From: an uncultured Bartonella sp. | Lineage (GTDB): Bacteria; Pseudomonadota; Alphaproteobacteria; Rhizobiales; Rhizobiaceae | Reading direction: 5' to 3' | Length of the DNA stretch: 48,269 bases | NCBI GenBank assembly: GCA_946480935.1 | Contig: CAMLLT010000002.1 | Span: forward strand, 1 to 48,269 | In this document: one piece after another, positions 26,965-37,219 of the stretch | Layout: each line of letters starts with the position of its first letter | Position numbering within the stretch: position 1 is the first letter of the stretch | Program-made: the position numbers and the translations under genes | The notes under the pieces: generated by a model | The model's input: only the letters and a program-made list of their open reading frames with translations | Database searches by the model: none | What the model was told of the DNA's origin: nothing

Positions 26965-29900
26965 TTCAAAGCTGCCTTAATATCTGAACTTCTGCGTCTA
27001 ACGAGATTGATAAATGCCTTTTCTCCGACAGATGTTTCCAAACCGGCAGAAACAACATCGGCGTTATCAAATAGATTAACAACCTTAACATTTGGCGTAC
27101 CAGAGTTTCTACCGCCGTTTAACGTATGACGTGGGTCACTACGAGTAAGGACTTCTTCATTTTGTTCAAGAATAGCTGGTACTTCGTTAGGCTTCAAACC
27201 AGCGAACCCGCCTCCGTGGTAAAACATAGGCGCGGCAAATGCGAGAGGGCTAATAGCCCGTGTTGCAGGCCGTGCGTTACTGGCAAGTCCGCCCGTATGC
27301 ATTGTTGCCATAAGCGTATTCATGCCACCAGCAACCCAACCACCTAATGGCATAAGCATTTTGAAAGCAGCAGCTTGTACCAACATGCGCCCGATCTGGA
27401 TAGCAAAGTCACTTGCAAAAGCACTGAACACTTCCCAAACGTTTTTAATGCCCTTTTCACCAGAAGCCCATGCACGGGCAAAGGACTCGATCGAGTTGGT
27501 GAGACTGCCTGCCATAGTGTTAGAGATCTGCTCACCAGACCATAGCGCAACTTGCCCGACAGTTTGAATTTGGATTTTGGTGTTCTCCAACTTCTCGATC
27601 AGGTTCTGGGCATCGGGCGAGTTGCTGGTCTTATAGAATTTCTCCATCTTATCAATGAGAGCAACCGTCTCAACATTGAGCTTGACCATGTTACGATCAA
27701 TCTCTTTGATACCCTTTGCATCACCACGACGGGCTAGATCAGTACGTCTTGCTTCAAGCAGGCTTCTACGCTCCAGAAGTCGATTGAGCTGTTCCTCCAT
27801 CTTCTGGATGTCGGACTTTTCTTTCTTCTGATCTTTGATCTTCTGCGTGTTATCGTATTCAGCAGCAGCTTGTTTACGAATGGTTTCAAGATCTTCCTTG
27901 CTAATATTGGCATTCGCCTTTTTAGCTTCGGCAAGTTTGCTCTCGATAAAGGCTTCTTTTTCCTTACCGGCTATAATAAGCTCCTGCTCCTTGAGCTTTT
28001 CTTTACCAGCTTCAATTGTTTTCTTGGTAGCTTCTTCGCCAGTCCTTTCTTTAGAAGCTTGTGATTTTGCATCTTCACTCACATCGCCCCATGCATGTGT
28101 CATAGCTTTAGCCCAACGACGGGCATCTTCCATAGCAGAAGATGCTATCGCAGCATCGACAGAGGCATTTCGGCCACCGTTGCGAATGTCACCTGCATTG
28201 CTGAATGGGGAACCCGTGTTGATTGTCGCATAAAAATTGCGAAAGCCCATACCGCTTTTAAAGCCACGATCGTCAAAATAACGAATGAAGGCTGGTAACT
28301 GTTCGGATGCACTAGCGTTTTCCGGCATTCCATAACGACGACGGGAATCTGGGCTAAATTGCAGAAGGCCATAATATTGACCGCCTTTACCGCCCCATTT
28401 ATTCGGAACGCCACCGGATTCATAATATATAGCCGTTAAAACATCTTCAACAGTCAAGCCATACCGGCCAGCCAATGCAGCCGCAACAGATGCAACTTCC
28501 GCACGGCCACCACCTTTACCATCCCGACGTTCTCTAAGAAGCGTATCAGGCAAAGATGCCATTTCAAGCTCATGCTTACCCTTATTGAAAAGGTCGGTAG
28601 CATCTGCGGCCATTTTAAGTTTTTCAGCTGCGGTGGCAGCACTTCTTGCAATAGCATCCAAAGCTAATTTATACGAGTCGTCAAGCTTGGCAGCGGCAGC
28701 TAATTCTTTAGCTTCTTTCTTTAATTGTGGGACCGCGTCGGTTAAGCTCTTCATCGCTGCCTGATAATCAGCAAGAGCTTTAAGCGCTTCGACATCATTC
28801 TTCGAGTTATCCTCTTGTGCCCTTGCGAGATCTTGTAAAGACTTTGTTTGGCCTTTAAGTGCTTCTGTGACTTCTTTAGATTGACTGCCAAGACCAGCTG
28901 ATATTTCCGCTGCTTCCTTTTTCGCTTTAGAAAGCTGATTAACCTTATCAACCTGATTAGCTAACTCGATCGCTTCGCGTTTGATACTGTCACTGGTAGC
29001 GGTACTGATAAGCTCATTTAATTCTTTTGTGATGTCATCGAGAGGTTTAGTATTAGTGACAATGTTAATGCGAATATTACGCAGCTTATCCAACTCATTA
29101 TACGTACCATTAATGCCCTCTTTAACAGTGGCGTATAGCCCTTTAACGTCATCTGTAATTCCTGCAAAAGGATTCAATGAACCTCTATTTCCATTAGCAG
29201 AATTTCGCAATTGGGAAATAGCTTCGTCATAAGAATCCTTCAACCGATAAAAATTGGCATCTGCATCTTTAATGCTAACTGTACCTTTAACATCTTCAAA
29301 CGTTGGCGGGTTCTTGGATTTCTTGCTCAAATCATCGTACGACTTGAGCAACTTCTGCAAGATCTGCTCATGCTCATCGAGGGCGGAAGTGGCTTCCGGA
29401 ACCTTCGTTGCCATACTTTCAAAGAAATTAATAACCAGATCAGCTGCCGCACCAATCGCAAGCATTGGCAAAAATTTACGTGCTGCTGCGGCTAATCCGG
29501 TAAATGCAGCTTTCAATACGCCAGAAGCCTCCGCAGTTGCCATGAAAGCTGCTGGAAGTGCTTTAAGCTTAAGCCAAAAAGCATTAAGGGCCGTTCCCGC
29601 TGTAGTAAACGACGCATAAACACCCATCACCCAACTGGCAGCTTTAATGGCAACAAGCGCATTAAACAGCTGAACAATCATGCCAATATTATCAATGAGC
29701 GTCTTTACAATATTGACAATGCTACCGGCAGCCGCGCCAATCGACAAGAAAAAGTCTCGGCCTTCCCGACTATCCAATTTGGAATTTAGATCGTCAAATA
29801 AGCTAATTAAGGATTCAACAAAACCACCTTTACCAACAAGTAAACGGCCTTGATACAACTGGTTTTCAAATTGACCTAAGTGGGTTGTCAACGTACGCAG

Positions 29901-32147
29901 AGATGCAGGTAACTGATTACCGAAAGCATCATCCAATACTTGCGCGAATGAAACAAGCGTCTTCTCGTCGGCAAACACTTGACCTTTACGCATTAGATCA
30001 GTCAATTGAGCAGTGGTTACTCCGACAGCTTTGGCGAACAAATTTAACGCGCCAGCCATACGATCGCCTAACTGCCGTTGCAACTCTTCGGATGCGACTT
30101 TGCCTTTGGAAATCATCTGGGTTAAGGCGAGGAAAATACCAGATGTTTGCTCCATCGTATTTTTATTAACACGAGAGGCTTCCGAAACAGATGTAAAGAT
30201 CTTCCGAACGCTTTCCATCGAGAAGCCAGCTTGACGGGCTGCAACTGCAAACTTGGAATATTCATCCGAAAGAACGCCCATATCCATGCCGAGACGACTT
30301 GCCAATCGAGTGACAAAACCCATCTCACTTGTAATCGCGGCTTGGTTTTGTTGCATGACCACGCCAATACGGTTCTCGGCAGCTTCCCACTTTTTATAAG
30401 CGTTAATCACACCACCAATTTGATCGCCCACTGCATATAAACCAACATAGGCCGCAGTGATTGATAAGATCTCGCCACGAATGCGTTGCAGCATTGACAT
30501 GGCTTTGCGAGATTCACCATAAATACTAGTGAACAGCCCTGTAACAGAACCTGCTCGCCCCGCAGCACTTGGCAATTGGTTGAGAAGCGCAATCTGCCTT
30601 TGAAGCTCAAGTTGCGCCTGTTTGGTTGCAGCTGTAAGATCTCGAAAAGCTGCTGCTTCGGCATCCGTCGGTTGAACCGTCGCAGACATTGCAGCCTTAA
30701 CGCGTGTAAGCTCATTATTCAGTGTTTCATAAGCTCGACGCGCCTGATCGACTTGCGCATTTTGATTGCGTAAAGCTGCTGCGGTCTTCGGGTCTGCAAA
30801 TCCACCATCACCCGTCGAGAACCTATGCATTGCAGCCTGCAACTCGGTAGTCTTCTGTAAAGCTGTGTTAGCAGCCTCACTGGCTTTCGCAAGATCTTCT
30901 TGGCTTGCTCCAACAGTGTTCAACGCACGACTTGCATCGTTACTTAGCTTGGTGATCGACTCAAGCTCATTAGATGCCTTCTCGAAAGATGCAGCTTGAC
31001 GATCATATTTAAGTGAAGCTTTTTCAACGCTGTTTGCTAGCGTGTTCTCTTGCGACACAGCATTTTTAAGTGCGAGAGATGTTTCTGATAACTGCTCTTT
31101 TGTCTTAGCTATAGAATTGTTTAAAGCTTCATATTTGCCAGATGCTTCGGCCACAGCCGCGTTCGCTTTATCAAGCTCGGCCTTTGCAAACACTTTGGCA
31201 GATTCAGCAGCAGTATTAAACGCGCCACCTTGCGGGGTTTTTGAAGCAGAACGAACCAAAGCGTCATACGCATTTTTAGCATCACGCAAAACAGCGTTTG
31301 CTTCGGTCATGGCGGTTTTTGCCCGCCCCATATCTTTAACGAGACTATCGTAAACTGCTCGTGCCTCATCGGCAGCTCTAGCAGTCTTATCTACATTATC
31401 TTTAAGAACCGCTTTATCTTCAACAGAGGTCTCGACGGTCTTGCGCTTTGTCTTTGGCGCATTAGCAGCATCATACGCTTTTTGAGCAGCTTTAGCGGCA
31501 ACTTCCGACTGCTTGAGGTTTTCCTTAACCTCTTTGACAGCAAGCGCAAAGCCTTCATATCTAAGCCGTGCCTTCTCAACTGCTTCTGCCGCTTCATCCA
31601 TTTGCTTACGAGACATGGCAGCAGCTGCACCAGCTTCGGATGCGGCCAGTGCTTGAGCGTCGTTTTTGGCAGATGCCTTATTAAGAGCGTTATAAGCCCG
31701 TTCGGCAGATTTCAATTCACGATTGGCATCGGATAGCTCTTTTTTAAGCGCACGGGCTGTTTCGGATTGTTTAGCTTGAGAAGATCTCAAATCATCGGAA
31801 GCCGTTTGCAGCTTTTTAACACTATCGCTTGCAGCAGCATATTGAGATTTTAAGGTATCAAGCTCTTCTTTGGATGCAGCAAGTGTATCGGATAGCCGCT
31901 TTACAGCGTTAGCAGCACCATCCAAGGTAGCGTTAATTTTTGATAAGGCTTGAAGGCCGCTGATCTGTGATGTTAAACGTTTACCATCATCGCTAAGCTT
32001 GCCAATGAAATTTCCAAAATTCTTGGCAGCGTCGGATGCACTTCCAGCAACTTTAGCAAAATTCTTTATTGCATCTGCGGCTTCTTCAAATGTCTTAGAA
32101 GCTTCGTTTTTTGCACGGATGACAAGTCTAACGTCTTTATCTGCCAT
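26961..32147 (-). CDS. Tail tape measure protein with embedded lysozyme/transglycosylase-like domain
   Basis: 1728 aa, coiled-coil Ala/Lys/Glu-rich N-terminal part, hydrophobic middle, downstream of tail chaperone. Confidence 0.95.
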   Translation of the reverse strand: MADKDVRLVIRAKNEASKTFEEAADAIKNFAKVAGSASDAAKNFGNFIGKLSDDGKRLTSQISGLQALSKINATLDGAANAVKRLSDTLAASKEELDTLKSQYAAASDSVKKLQTASDDLRSSQAKQSETARALKKELSDANRELKSAERAYNALNKASAKNDAQALAASEAGAAAAMSRKQMDEAAEAVEKARLRYEGFALAVKEVKENLKQSEVAAKAAQKAYDAANAPKTKRKTVETSVEDKAVLKDNVDKTARAADEARAVYDSLVKDMGRAKTAMTEANAVLRDAKNAYDALVRSASKTPQGGAFNTAAESAKVFAKAELDKANAAVAEASGKYEALNNSIAKTKEQLSETSLALKNAVSQENTLANSVEKASLKYDRQAASFEKASNELESITKLSNDASRALNTVGASQEDLAKASEAANTALQKTTELQAAMHRFSTGDGGFADPKTAAALRNQNAQVDQARRAYETLNNELTRVKAAMSATVQPTDAEAAAFRDLTAATKQAQLELQRQIALLNQLPSAAGRAGSVTGLFTSIYGESRKAMSMLQRIRGEILSITAAYVGLYAVGDQIGGVINAYKKWEAAENRIGVVMQQNQAAITSEMGFVTRLASRLGMDMGVLSDEYSKFAVAARQAGFSMESVRKIFTSVSEASRVNKNTMEQTSGIFLALTQMISKGKVASEELQRQLGDRMAGALNLFAKAVGVTTAQLTDLMRKGQVFADEKTLVSFAQVLDDAFGNQLPASLRTLTTHLGQFENQLYQGRLLVGKGGFVESLISLFDDLNSKLDSREGRDFFLSIGAAAGSIVNIVKTLIDNIGMIVQLFNALVAIKAASWVMGVYASFTTAGTALNAFWLKLKALPAAFMATAEASGVLKAAFTGLAAAARKFLPMLAIGAAADLVINFFESMATKVPEATSALDEHEQILQKLLKSYDDLSKKSKNPPTFEDVKGTVSIKDADANFYRLKDSYDEAISQLRNSANGNRGSLNPFAGITDDVKGLYATVKEGINGTYNELDKLRNIRINIVTNTKPLDDITKELNELISTATSDSIKREAIELANQVDKVNQLSKAKKEAAEISAGLGSQSKEVTEALKGQTKSLQDLARAQEDNSKNDVEALKALADYQAAMKSLTDAVPQLKKEAKELAAAAKLDDSYKLALDAIARSAATAAEKLKMAADATDLFNKGKHELEMASLPDTLLRERRDGKGGGRAEVASVAAALAGRYGLTVEDVLTAIYYESGGVPNKWGGKGGQYYGLLQFSPDSRRRYGMPENASASEQLPAFIRYFDDRGFKSGMGFRNFYATINTGSPFSNAGDIRNGGRNASVDAAIASSAMEDARRWAKAMTHAWGDVSEDAKSQASKERTGEEATKKTIEAGKEKLKEQELIIAGKEKEAFIESKLAEAKKANANISKEDLETIRKQAAAEYDNTQKIKDQKKEKSDIQKMEEQLNRLLERRSLLEARRTDLARRGDAKGIKEIDRNMVKLNVETVALIDKMEKFYKTSNSPDAQNLIEKLENTKIQIQTVGQVALWSGEQISNTMAGSLTNSIESFARAWASGEKGIKNVWEVFSAFASDFAIQIGRMLVQAAAFKMLMPLGGWVAGGMNTLMATMHTGGLASNARPATRAISPLAFAAPMFYHGGGFAGLKPNEVPAILEQNEEVLTRSDPRHTLNGGRNSGTPNVKVVNLFDNADVVSAGLETSVGEKAFINLVRRRSSDIKAALK

Positions 32148-32179
32148 AGCTGCTTTTCCAAAGAGACGTTACGTTAAAA

Positions 32180-32901
32180 TTATTCCAAAGCCCGTACTGC
32201 CTGTTGCACCAGCTTATTGAACGCATCCGACGCACCTTTGTCAAGCAGCCCACCAATGGCTAACCGCAAAATAGCAGCATTACTCGCTGCTTCGGCATTC
32301 AAACGTTCTGTTAAAATATTACTCTCGATAAATACGAATAAGAGAGGCATGTGATCGGCATCCGGATAACCATGATCTTTCAATTGGTTTACACGCCTCC
32401 AGATATTTTTAAACCACCGACGCATCTTTTCATCGGAAGGTAACACTTCGGGTGTTACTGGGGGTTCGTCAGTGCTATCTGCCCTGCTGTTATCGCTTTT
32501 TGAAAGATCATAAACGTTTTTTTTAGAGAATCTTCTCCAACAAACGTCATATCAAAGACAGCGTTCAAAATCTCAAGCTGTGTCGAAAAGGGCAACCGAC
32601 GAATGGCGGCCTTTGTTTCACTGTCTTGCTCATGAATAGCCATAGCTATAACATTAACGCAGAGGTTCGGAAATTTCATCGCGATAGGCTCAATGCTGTA
32701 ATTCCCATCATCACTTTTTTGCCTACCTAAATCAAATTCAGTCCATGCATCCCTTAGATCTTTACCACTTTCCCCTGTTGCAAGAAGCATAACATCACTG
32801 AATGTAAGCCCATAAATATCAAAAGATGTTTCAGGACTATCAGGCGTTTCAGGCAACGTAAACGTTCTGGTTGGGTTTCGATAATTTTTTAGGTTAGACA
32901 C
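32180..32901 (-). CDS. Tail assembly chaperone, -1 frameshift product (GT-like, 240 aa)
   Basis: A AAA AAA C heptamer at 32524-32518 in frame with the upstream ORF; -1 frame open through to the 32180 stop. Confidence 0.8.
32455..32901 (-). CDS. Tail assembly chaperone, zero-frame product (G-like, 148 aa)
   Basis: Position between tail tube and tape measure; ends in zero frame after slippery site. Confidence 0.85.
   Translation of the reverse strand: MSNLKNYRNPTRTFTLPETPDSPETSFDIYGLTFSDVMLLATGESGKDLRDAWTEFDLGRQKSDDGNYSIEPIAMKFPNLCVNVIAMAIHEQDSETKAAIRRLPFSTQLEILNAVFDMTFVGEDSLKKTFMIFQKAITAGQIALTNPQ
32517..32524 (-). promoter_or_regulatory. Programmed -1 ribosomal frameshift slippery site
   Basis: CTA AAA AAA ACG in zero frame = A AAA AAA heptamer. 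Confidence 0.8.
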
Positions 32902-32957
32902 ATTGACCTCCAGATAGGTGATATGCGCCCACTTTTATAGCAGGCGCATAACTATTT

Positions 32958-33776
32958 TTATGCCACGCTCATCGGCTCGTTGTCAATATAAATAGGTGCA
33001 AGTTGGCCGCGCTTGAGGATTTCAAGCTTAAACTGCATCTGCTGCCAAGTATCCGATTTAAACGTGTATTCGCCAGTCGGCTGAATCTTGACATAAGGGA
33101 ACCAATACGTCTGTTTTGCTCCGGCAACGTTGTTAGCTTCATAACGCATTTCAAAGAAGCCAGCCGCATCGCCCGTTGAAATTCGATAATAACTTACAGC
33201 AGCCGCTGTATAGGTAACCGTGAGCGGGTCACCATCTTTCAAAGTCAAACCAGTTGCCAACACATCAATTGAGCCAAACTCATAGTTGATCGTATAATCA
33301 AAATCTTCAACAAGCGTCTTTTCGCCTGATTTAACAACAACCGCTTTATCAGGTGAATGTTCAATTGCGCGAACGCCTAGACGATTGGTCGGGGTGATGC
33401 CAAGAACATACGTCGCACCTTTGGTGATACTTTCAAATGTCTCGATAGCCTCACCACCTGCTTGTGTCACAAGTTTCGCAGAGTTTGTATAAAAGATTTC
33501 ATAGTTGCGAATGTCAATGTTGTCGCAGGTCAAAGTGGCAGTACGGTTGACTTGCAGCTGGATTGACGCATCTTTTTCACGTGTGCCACGGTCGGATGAA
33601 TAGTGATCGAGGTTTTCACTTTCAATCGTCAATGCGAATTGAGGGGTGTTCCCCAAATAACGAAACTCGCGGGCAGGCGAATTATCATCTACGGGCTTTC
33701 CGCTAGCTTCTGCCAGCTTGGAAACGTAAACCTTCCCACGGCCAAAGGTATAATTATTTTTTGAGGTGTCAAACAT
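32958..33776 (-). CDS. Major tail (tube) protein
   Basis: 272-aa ORF with tail tube-like sequence (KVYVSKLAEASGKP...LGNTPQFALTIESENLDHYSSDRGTREKDASIQLQ...) in lambda V position. Confidence 0.85.
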   Translation of the reverse strand: MFDTSKNNYTFGRGKVYVSKLAEASGKPVDDNSPAREFRYLGNTPQFALTIESENLDHYSSDRGTREKDASIQLQVNRTATLTCDNIDIRNYEIFYTNSAKLVTQAGGEAIETFESITKGATYVLGITPTNRLGVRAIEHSPDKAVVVKSGEKTLVEDFDYTINYEFGSIDVLATGLTLKDGDPLTVTYTAAAVSYYRISTGDAAGFFEMRYEANNVAGAKQTYWFPYVKIQPTGEYTFKSDTWQQMQFKLEILKRGQLAPIYIDNEPMSVA

Positions 33777-33785
33777 GAGAGTCTC

Positions 33786-34340
33786 CTATTCTTTTTTGAC
33801 AAAAGGTTTCAATGGGCATTCAATTAACTTGATCGAGACTTCCAGCCAAAAATTCATATTATTTTCTACAATTTCATCTGGCCGGATTACACCGTTTCCA
33901 ACCTGTATATCGAACACGTTTGAGCCTCCGCAAATCGCATCGTTCTTTGTTTGACTGCTGCTTGGTCCGAGATCGAGGGCTTTTTCTCCTCTTCCTTTAT
34001 TACGTGCTTCATACAATACCCTTTTTGCATCTGCTAGAAATGCCATAGCATTTCTGAACAGCTCATCATGATCGGTCCCTTTCATATAGCCCTGCACCAG
34101 CACATGTAATTCATTCTCAACCACAGTTGAAAATGGCTTTGTGGCGAATTTAGAAAAATCAACGGGTGGTTCGATAATGCTTATAAATACATCATCCTCT
34201 TCGGTGCCAAATTTCAGCTCATACAAATGAACTTTCCCCGTTAATGGCTTGCCATTATATTCGCAAGTCTCAAGTACCTTCTGTAAATTAAGAAGGACCG
34301 CTGTTCTAAATTCTATATATCCGTCTGGCGCATAGCTCAT
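33786..34340 (-). CDS. Tail terminator-like protein (lambda U position)
   Basis: YIEFRTAVLLNLQKVLETCEYNGK...; position between Z-like and tube genes. Confidence 0.6.
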   Translation of the reverse strand: MSYAPDGYIEFRTAVLLNLQKVLETCEYNGKPLTGKVHLYELKFGTEEDDVFISIIEPPVDFSKFATKPFSTVVENELHVLVQGYMKGTDHDELFRNAMAFLADAKRVLYEARNKGRGEKALDLGPSSSQTKNDAICGGSNVFDIQVGNGVIRPDEIVENNMNFWLEVSIKLIECPLKPFVKKE

Positions 34341-34915
34341 TTCTTTAACTCCAATAGCCGTAAAAATTCGCTACGTAAAAAATTTTCAGTTTGGTGATAC
34401 GATTGATCTTCTTGCTGCAAGATGCCTCTGAACACCTGATCGACAGACGGGCCATAAAGCAACCACAAACCGGATGCCAAACGTCTCGGCCGATAAGCAG
34501 CTTCCGGCCGTTGACCATTTGGAAGTCGCATAGCTAACCCTTTGTTATTGTTACGTAAATTGATAACAAAGGCGTTCTTTATGGTACGAGTTTGGGCAGG
34601 TTTCACTTGAACATGAACCGGCTTACCTTTAGCCACGGTTCCAGTTACGAAACGTGCCAATGATGTCGGCTCGCGCCTACCAATGATAGACCTCTCTGGG
34701 TCTTCCGGTGTCGCATAGCCAAGCATCGTCAATCGACGGCCACTCTTTGATAAATAATGGGTTGGGAAGTTTACCTGCTTCTTCATGTCGGCAGCAATCC
34801 ATGCTCGCCCACGTTCGGCAGCGCGATTGACTACCATTGCCATAATGCGATCAATCTTATCTGATTGATCTTTCAGGTCGGTTTCATTAACATTATCTAG
34901 CGCAATAACAAACAT
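34337..34915 (-). CDS. Minor tail protein Z-like
   Basis: Basic N-terminal domain, lambda Z position, 192 aa. Confidence 0.65.
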   Translation of the reverse strand: MFVIALDNVNETDLKDQSDKIDRIMAMVVNRAAERGRAWIAADMKKQVNFPTHYLSKSGRRLTMLGYATPEDPERSIIGRREPTSLARFVTGTVAKGKPVHVQVKPAQTRTIKNAFVINLRNNNKGLAMRLPNGQRPEAAYRPRRLASGLWLLYGPSVDQVFRGILQQEDQSYHQTENFLRSEFLRLLELKK

Positions 34916-35316
34916 TAAGCATCTTCCCTTGGAAACATAATATCGGCGTATTTTTGCAAATCGCTTCCATCGAGACGCGCTGCACGATAAGTCTTAGTGA
35001 TTACATCTGTCGGGTCTGCTGTTGAAAGCTGATAAATCTCGTTACGATCAACACCAACAAATGTATTTTTCTGAATACCTGCGCCCTCATCCACCATAAA
35101 AATGATACGGGGCGCATCGTCTATCAATTCAGCATAGTGATAGTTAGTACCTTTAAGATCGCCTGCATAAGCGTTCTTATTATAGATACGGACTCTTCCA
35201 TTCCATATCTGGTAATCGCCGTCGCCCCGCGAGTTGCAAAAAACAACCGGTACGCATAGCTTGTCATGTAACAAACGACGTGATCGTTCTTTAAACTCGC
35301 GGAAACGACTCTTCAT
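34915..35316 (-). CDS. Head-tail joining protein (FII position)
   Basis: 133 aa, synteny. Confidence 0.55.
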   Translation of the reverse strand: MKSRFREFKERSRRLLHDKLCVPVVFCNSRGDGDYQIWNGRVRIYNKNAYAGDLKGTNYHYAELIDDAPRIIFMVDEGAGIQKNTFVGVDRNEIYQLSTADPTDVITKTYRAARLDGSDLQKYADIMFPREDA

Positions 35317-35663
35317 TAGACTTGAATCCCTTTTTTATCGGAATCCCCTTCAACAGCTTCTGCTTCGGGTTCGTCTTTTTTAGCGTTCTTGCCACGCTGC
35401 TTTTTATCAGATGTATCATCATCAGTATCAGCAGGTGCGGCTTTTTTAGAACCTTTACCGGCTTCCAAATCTTGACGATACTTTTCAACAGCAAGCTCTT
35501 GTTCACTTGGTTCACGGGCCGCACCAGCTTTAATCAGTTGCTGGGCGCGATCTCCGTCAATCTCGAACATCGCACCAGACAAGGCTGTCTGCTGCTTTCC
35601 GTTACGCAAATAGTTAATCATATGAACCGCTGTAAGTCTTACAGTCTTTGCTTCGTTACTCAT
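35316..35663 (-). CDS. Small head protein with charged C-terminal tail (FI position)
   Basis: 115 aa, synteny, Lys/Asp/Glu-rich tail. Confidence 0.6.
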   Translation of the reverse strand: MSNEAKTVRLTAVHMINYLRNGKQQTALSGAMFEIDGDRAQQLIKAGAAREPSEQELAVEKYRQDLEAGKGSKKAAPADTDDDTSDKKQRGKNAKKDEPEAEAVEGDSDKKGIQV

Positions 35664-35675
35664 ATTGCTTTCTCC

Positions 35676-36755
35676 TTACGATACGACAGTTGCTTTAAGT
35701 GTCGCATTCGGATGCAACGGAACCATCAACGGCGCAGACTGGTGCATAATATACTCCGGTGAAGGGTCACCTTCATCGCGCCAGTTACGCGGGAAGATCT
35801 CCAGAGGCAAATAGCCCGAATGCGGGTCAATAATAGCACCAAAGCAGCGATAGCCATTGATTGAAGCAGGGGCTGCTGTGAAAATAGCATCAGTCGGTTG
35901 AATGAACGGAACCTCAACGCCATTATCGCCCTCATAGCGGTCTGCATAGCGATAAAGCTCGATTGTTGCGCCAGAAGCACCACCAACCAACATCTCGCCA
36001 ACCTTAGCAACACGTTCAGGTGTAATAAGGCCACGTTCAACAGTCGCGCGGGGTTCACGGATTGTCAAATCCATGTGCTTCATAAACTCTTCATCCTTGC
36101 GCAAGGCTGCCCATGCACGAGAACCGAGTGTGATGCGGGTCGGTGCCGAACCACGGTGAGCATCGTTCATCTGGTCGACGCATTTCTGAACAAAGTCAAA
36201 AATACTTACGCCTGTGTCGCCCCACTGCGAACCGGATGCCAACGTGATCGTGTGGTTCGGGTCACGGAAGAAATTAACACGTGCTGTCGGGTACTGATCG
36301 CCTTCAATGACGATATTACCGTCAACAATTGCACGGCAAGCCATCCACTCGAACCGGCGATCAATTGCGCGTCTATGTGCTTGAATTTTTGCCAAGCGCA
36401 ACTGGTTCAGACGCTGCATCGGTGTCAATTCGCTTTCCGACATCATGTTGACATCAATGCCTGCATGACGAATGAGCGGTGCCGTCGGGTCAATAACATC
36501 CTTCGGCTTTACATACGCCGGTTTAAACTGATAAGCGGATGACGAATCACGGTAAACCGGTTCACCAGCAGCCAACGGTTCAACAAACGGTGCCAAAACG
36601 TCTGCATCATACGGCAACACAGTAAAGTTGATATATTCGTTCTGCGAATTAACTTGGTTGGTAAACATTTGCAACCAATATGACGGGGTGGGCCTTGTCT
36701 CACGCAACGCGAGAAGCATTGTGTGAGTATCCCAAACTGGTACTTCGTTAAACAT
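35676..36755 (-). CDS. Major capsid protein (lambda gpE-like)
   Basis: 359 aa; VNFxRDPNHTITLASGSQWGD...; C-terminal PHSGYLPLEIFPRNWRDEGDPSPEYIMHQSAPLMVPLHPNATLKATV. Confidence 0.92.
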   Translation of the reverse strand: MFNEVPVWDTHTMLLALRETRPTPSYWLQMFTNQVNSQNEYINFTVLPYDADVLAPFVEPLAAGEPVYRDSSSAYQFKPAYVKPKDVIDPTAPLIRHAGIDVNMMSESELTPMQRLNQLRLAKIQAHRRAIDRRFEWMACRAIVDGNIVIEGDQYPTARVNFFRDPNHTITLASGSQWGDTGVSIFDFVQKCVDQMNDAHRGSAPTRITLGSRAWAALRKDEEFMKHMDLTIREPRATVERGLITPERVAKVGEMLVGGASGATIELYRYADRYEGDNGVEVPFIQPTDAIFTAAPASINGYRCFGAIIDPHSGYLPLEIFPRNWRDEGDPSPEYIMHQSAPLMVPLHPNATLKATVVS

Positions 36756-36765
36756 TAGGAACCTC

Positions 36766-37206
36766 TTAAAATTTGGTTTTAGAGACGGCGATACTTGTTA
36801 AATTCGTCGCGCCATTAAACGCGGCCAGCTTATCTTCATCGGTTGCATAGCTTTCATCATAAACAAGTGCTTGCATGATAAAATGCCCGCTGTAGAACAC
36901 GTTGATAACGCTCGTGTTCGACGCGCCACTTGAAATGATACCGACAGCAATGTCTCCCTTCTTGGCAGGCACGATAAGGCCTGTTGAGGGGTCTTTAGCT
37001 ACCACTTGAAGAGTCTTATATTCGACTGTCGGGTCTGCCCTTGCTGGCAACGCGTTTCCAAGAGGCGGAAAATTGCTATAAAGGAAATCCCGCGTGGTAA
37101 ACTTGCCCAAATACTGGGAAGATGCTCTGCCCAATTCGGGGCGAGGCGCGTATTGAATTTCTGTGTCGCCACCTGAAACGACAGTGTTGTTTGTTTCTTC
37201 GCTCAT
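36766..37206 (-). CDS. Head decoration protein (gpD position)
   Basis: Start MSEETNNTVVSGG at 37206 after TAGGAG; ORF track extends it artefactually to 37515. Confidence 0.8.
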   Translation of the reverse strand: MSEETNNTVVSGGDTEIQYAPRPELGRASSQYLGKFTTRDFLYSNFPPLGNALPARADPTVEYKTLQVVAKDPSTGLIVPAKKGDIAVGIISSGASNTSVINVFYSGHFIMQALVYDESYATDEDKLAAFNGATNLTSIAVSKTKF

Positions 37207-37219
37207 CGTTTCGCTCCTA

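Noticed and set aside
26961-32147. Many 60-130 aa ORFs on either strand inside the tape measure gene
   Set aside because: Shadow ORFs of a long, repetitive, coiled-coil coding sequence.
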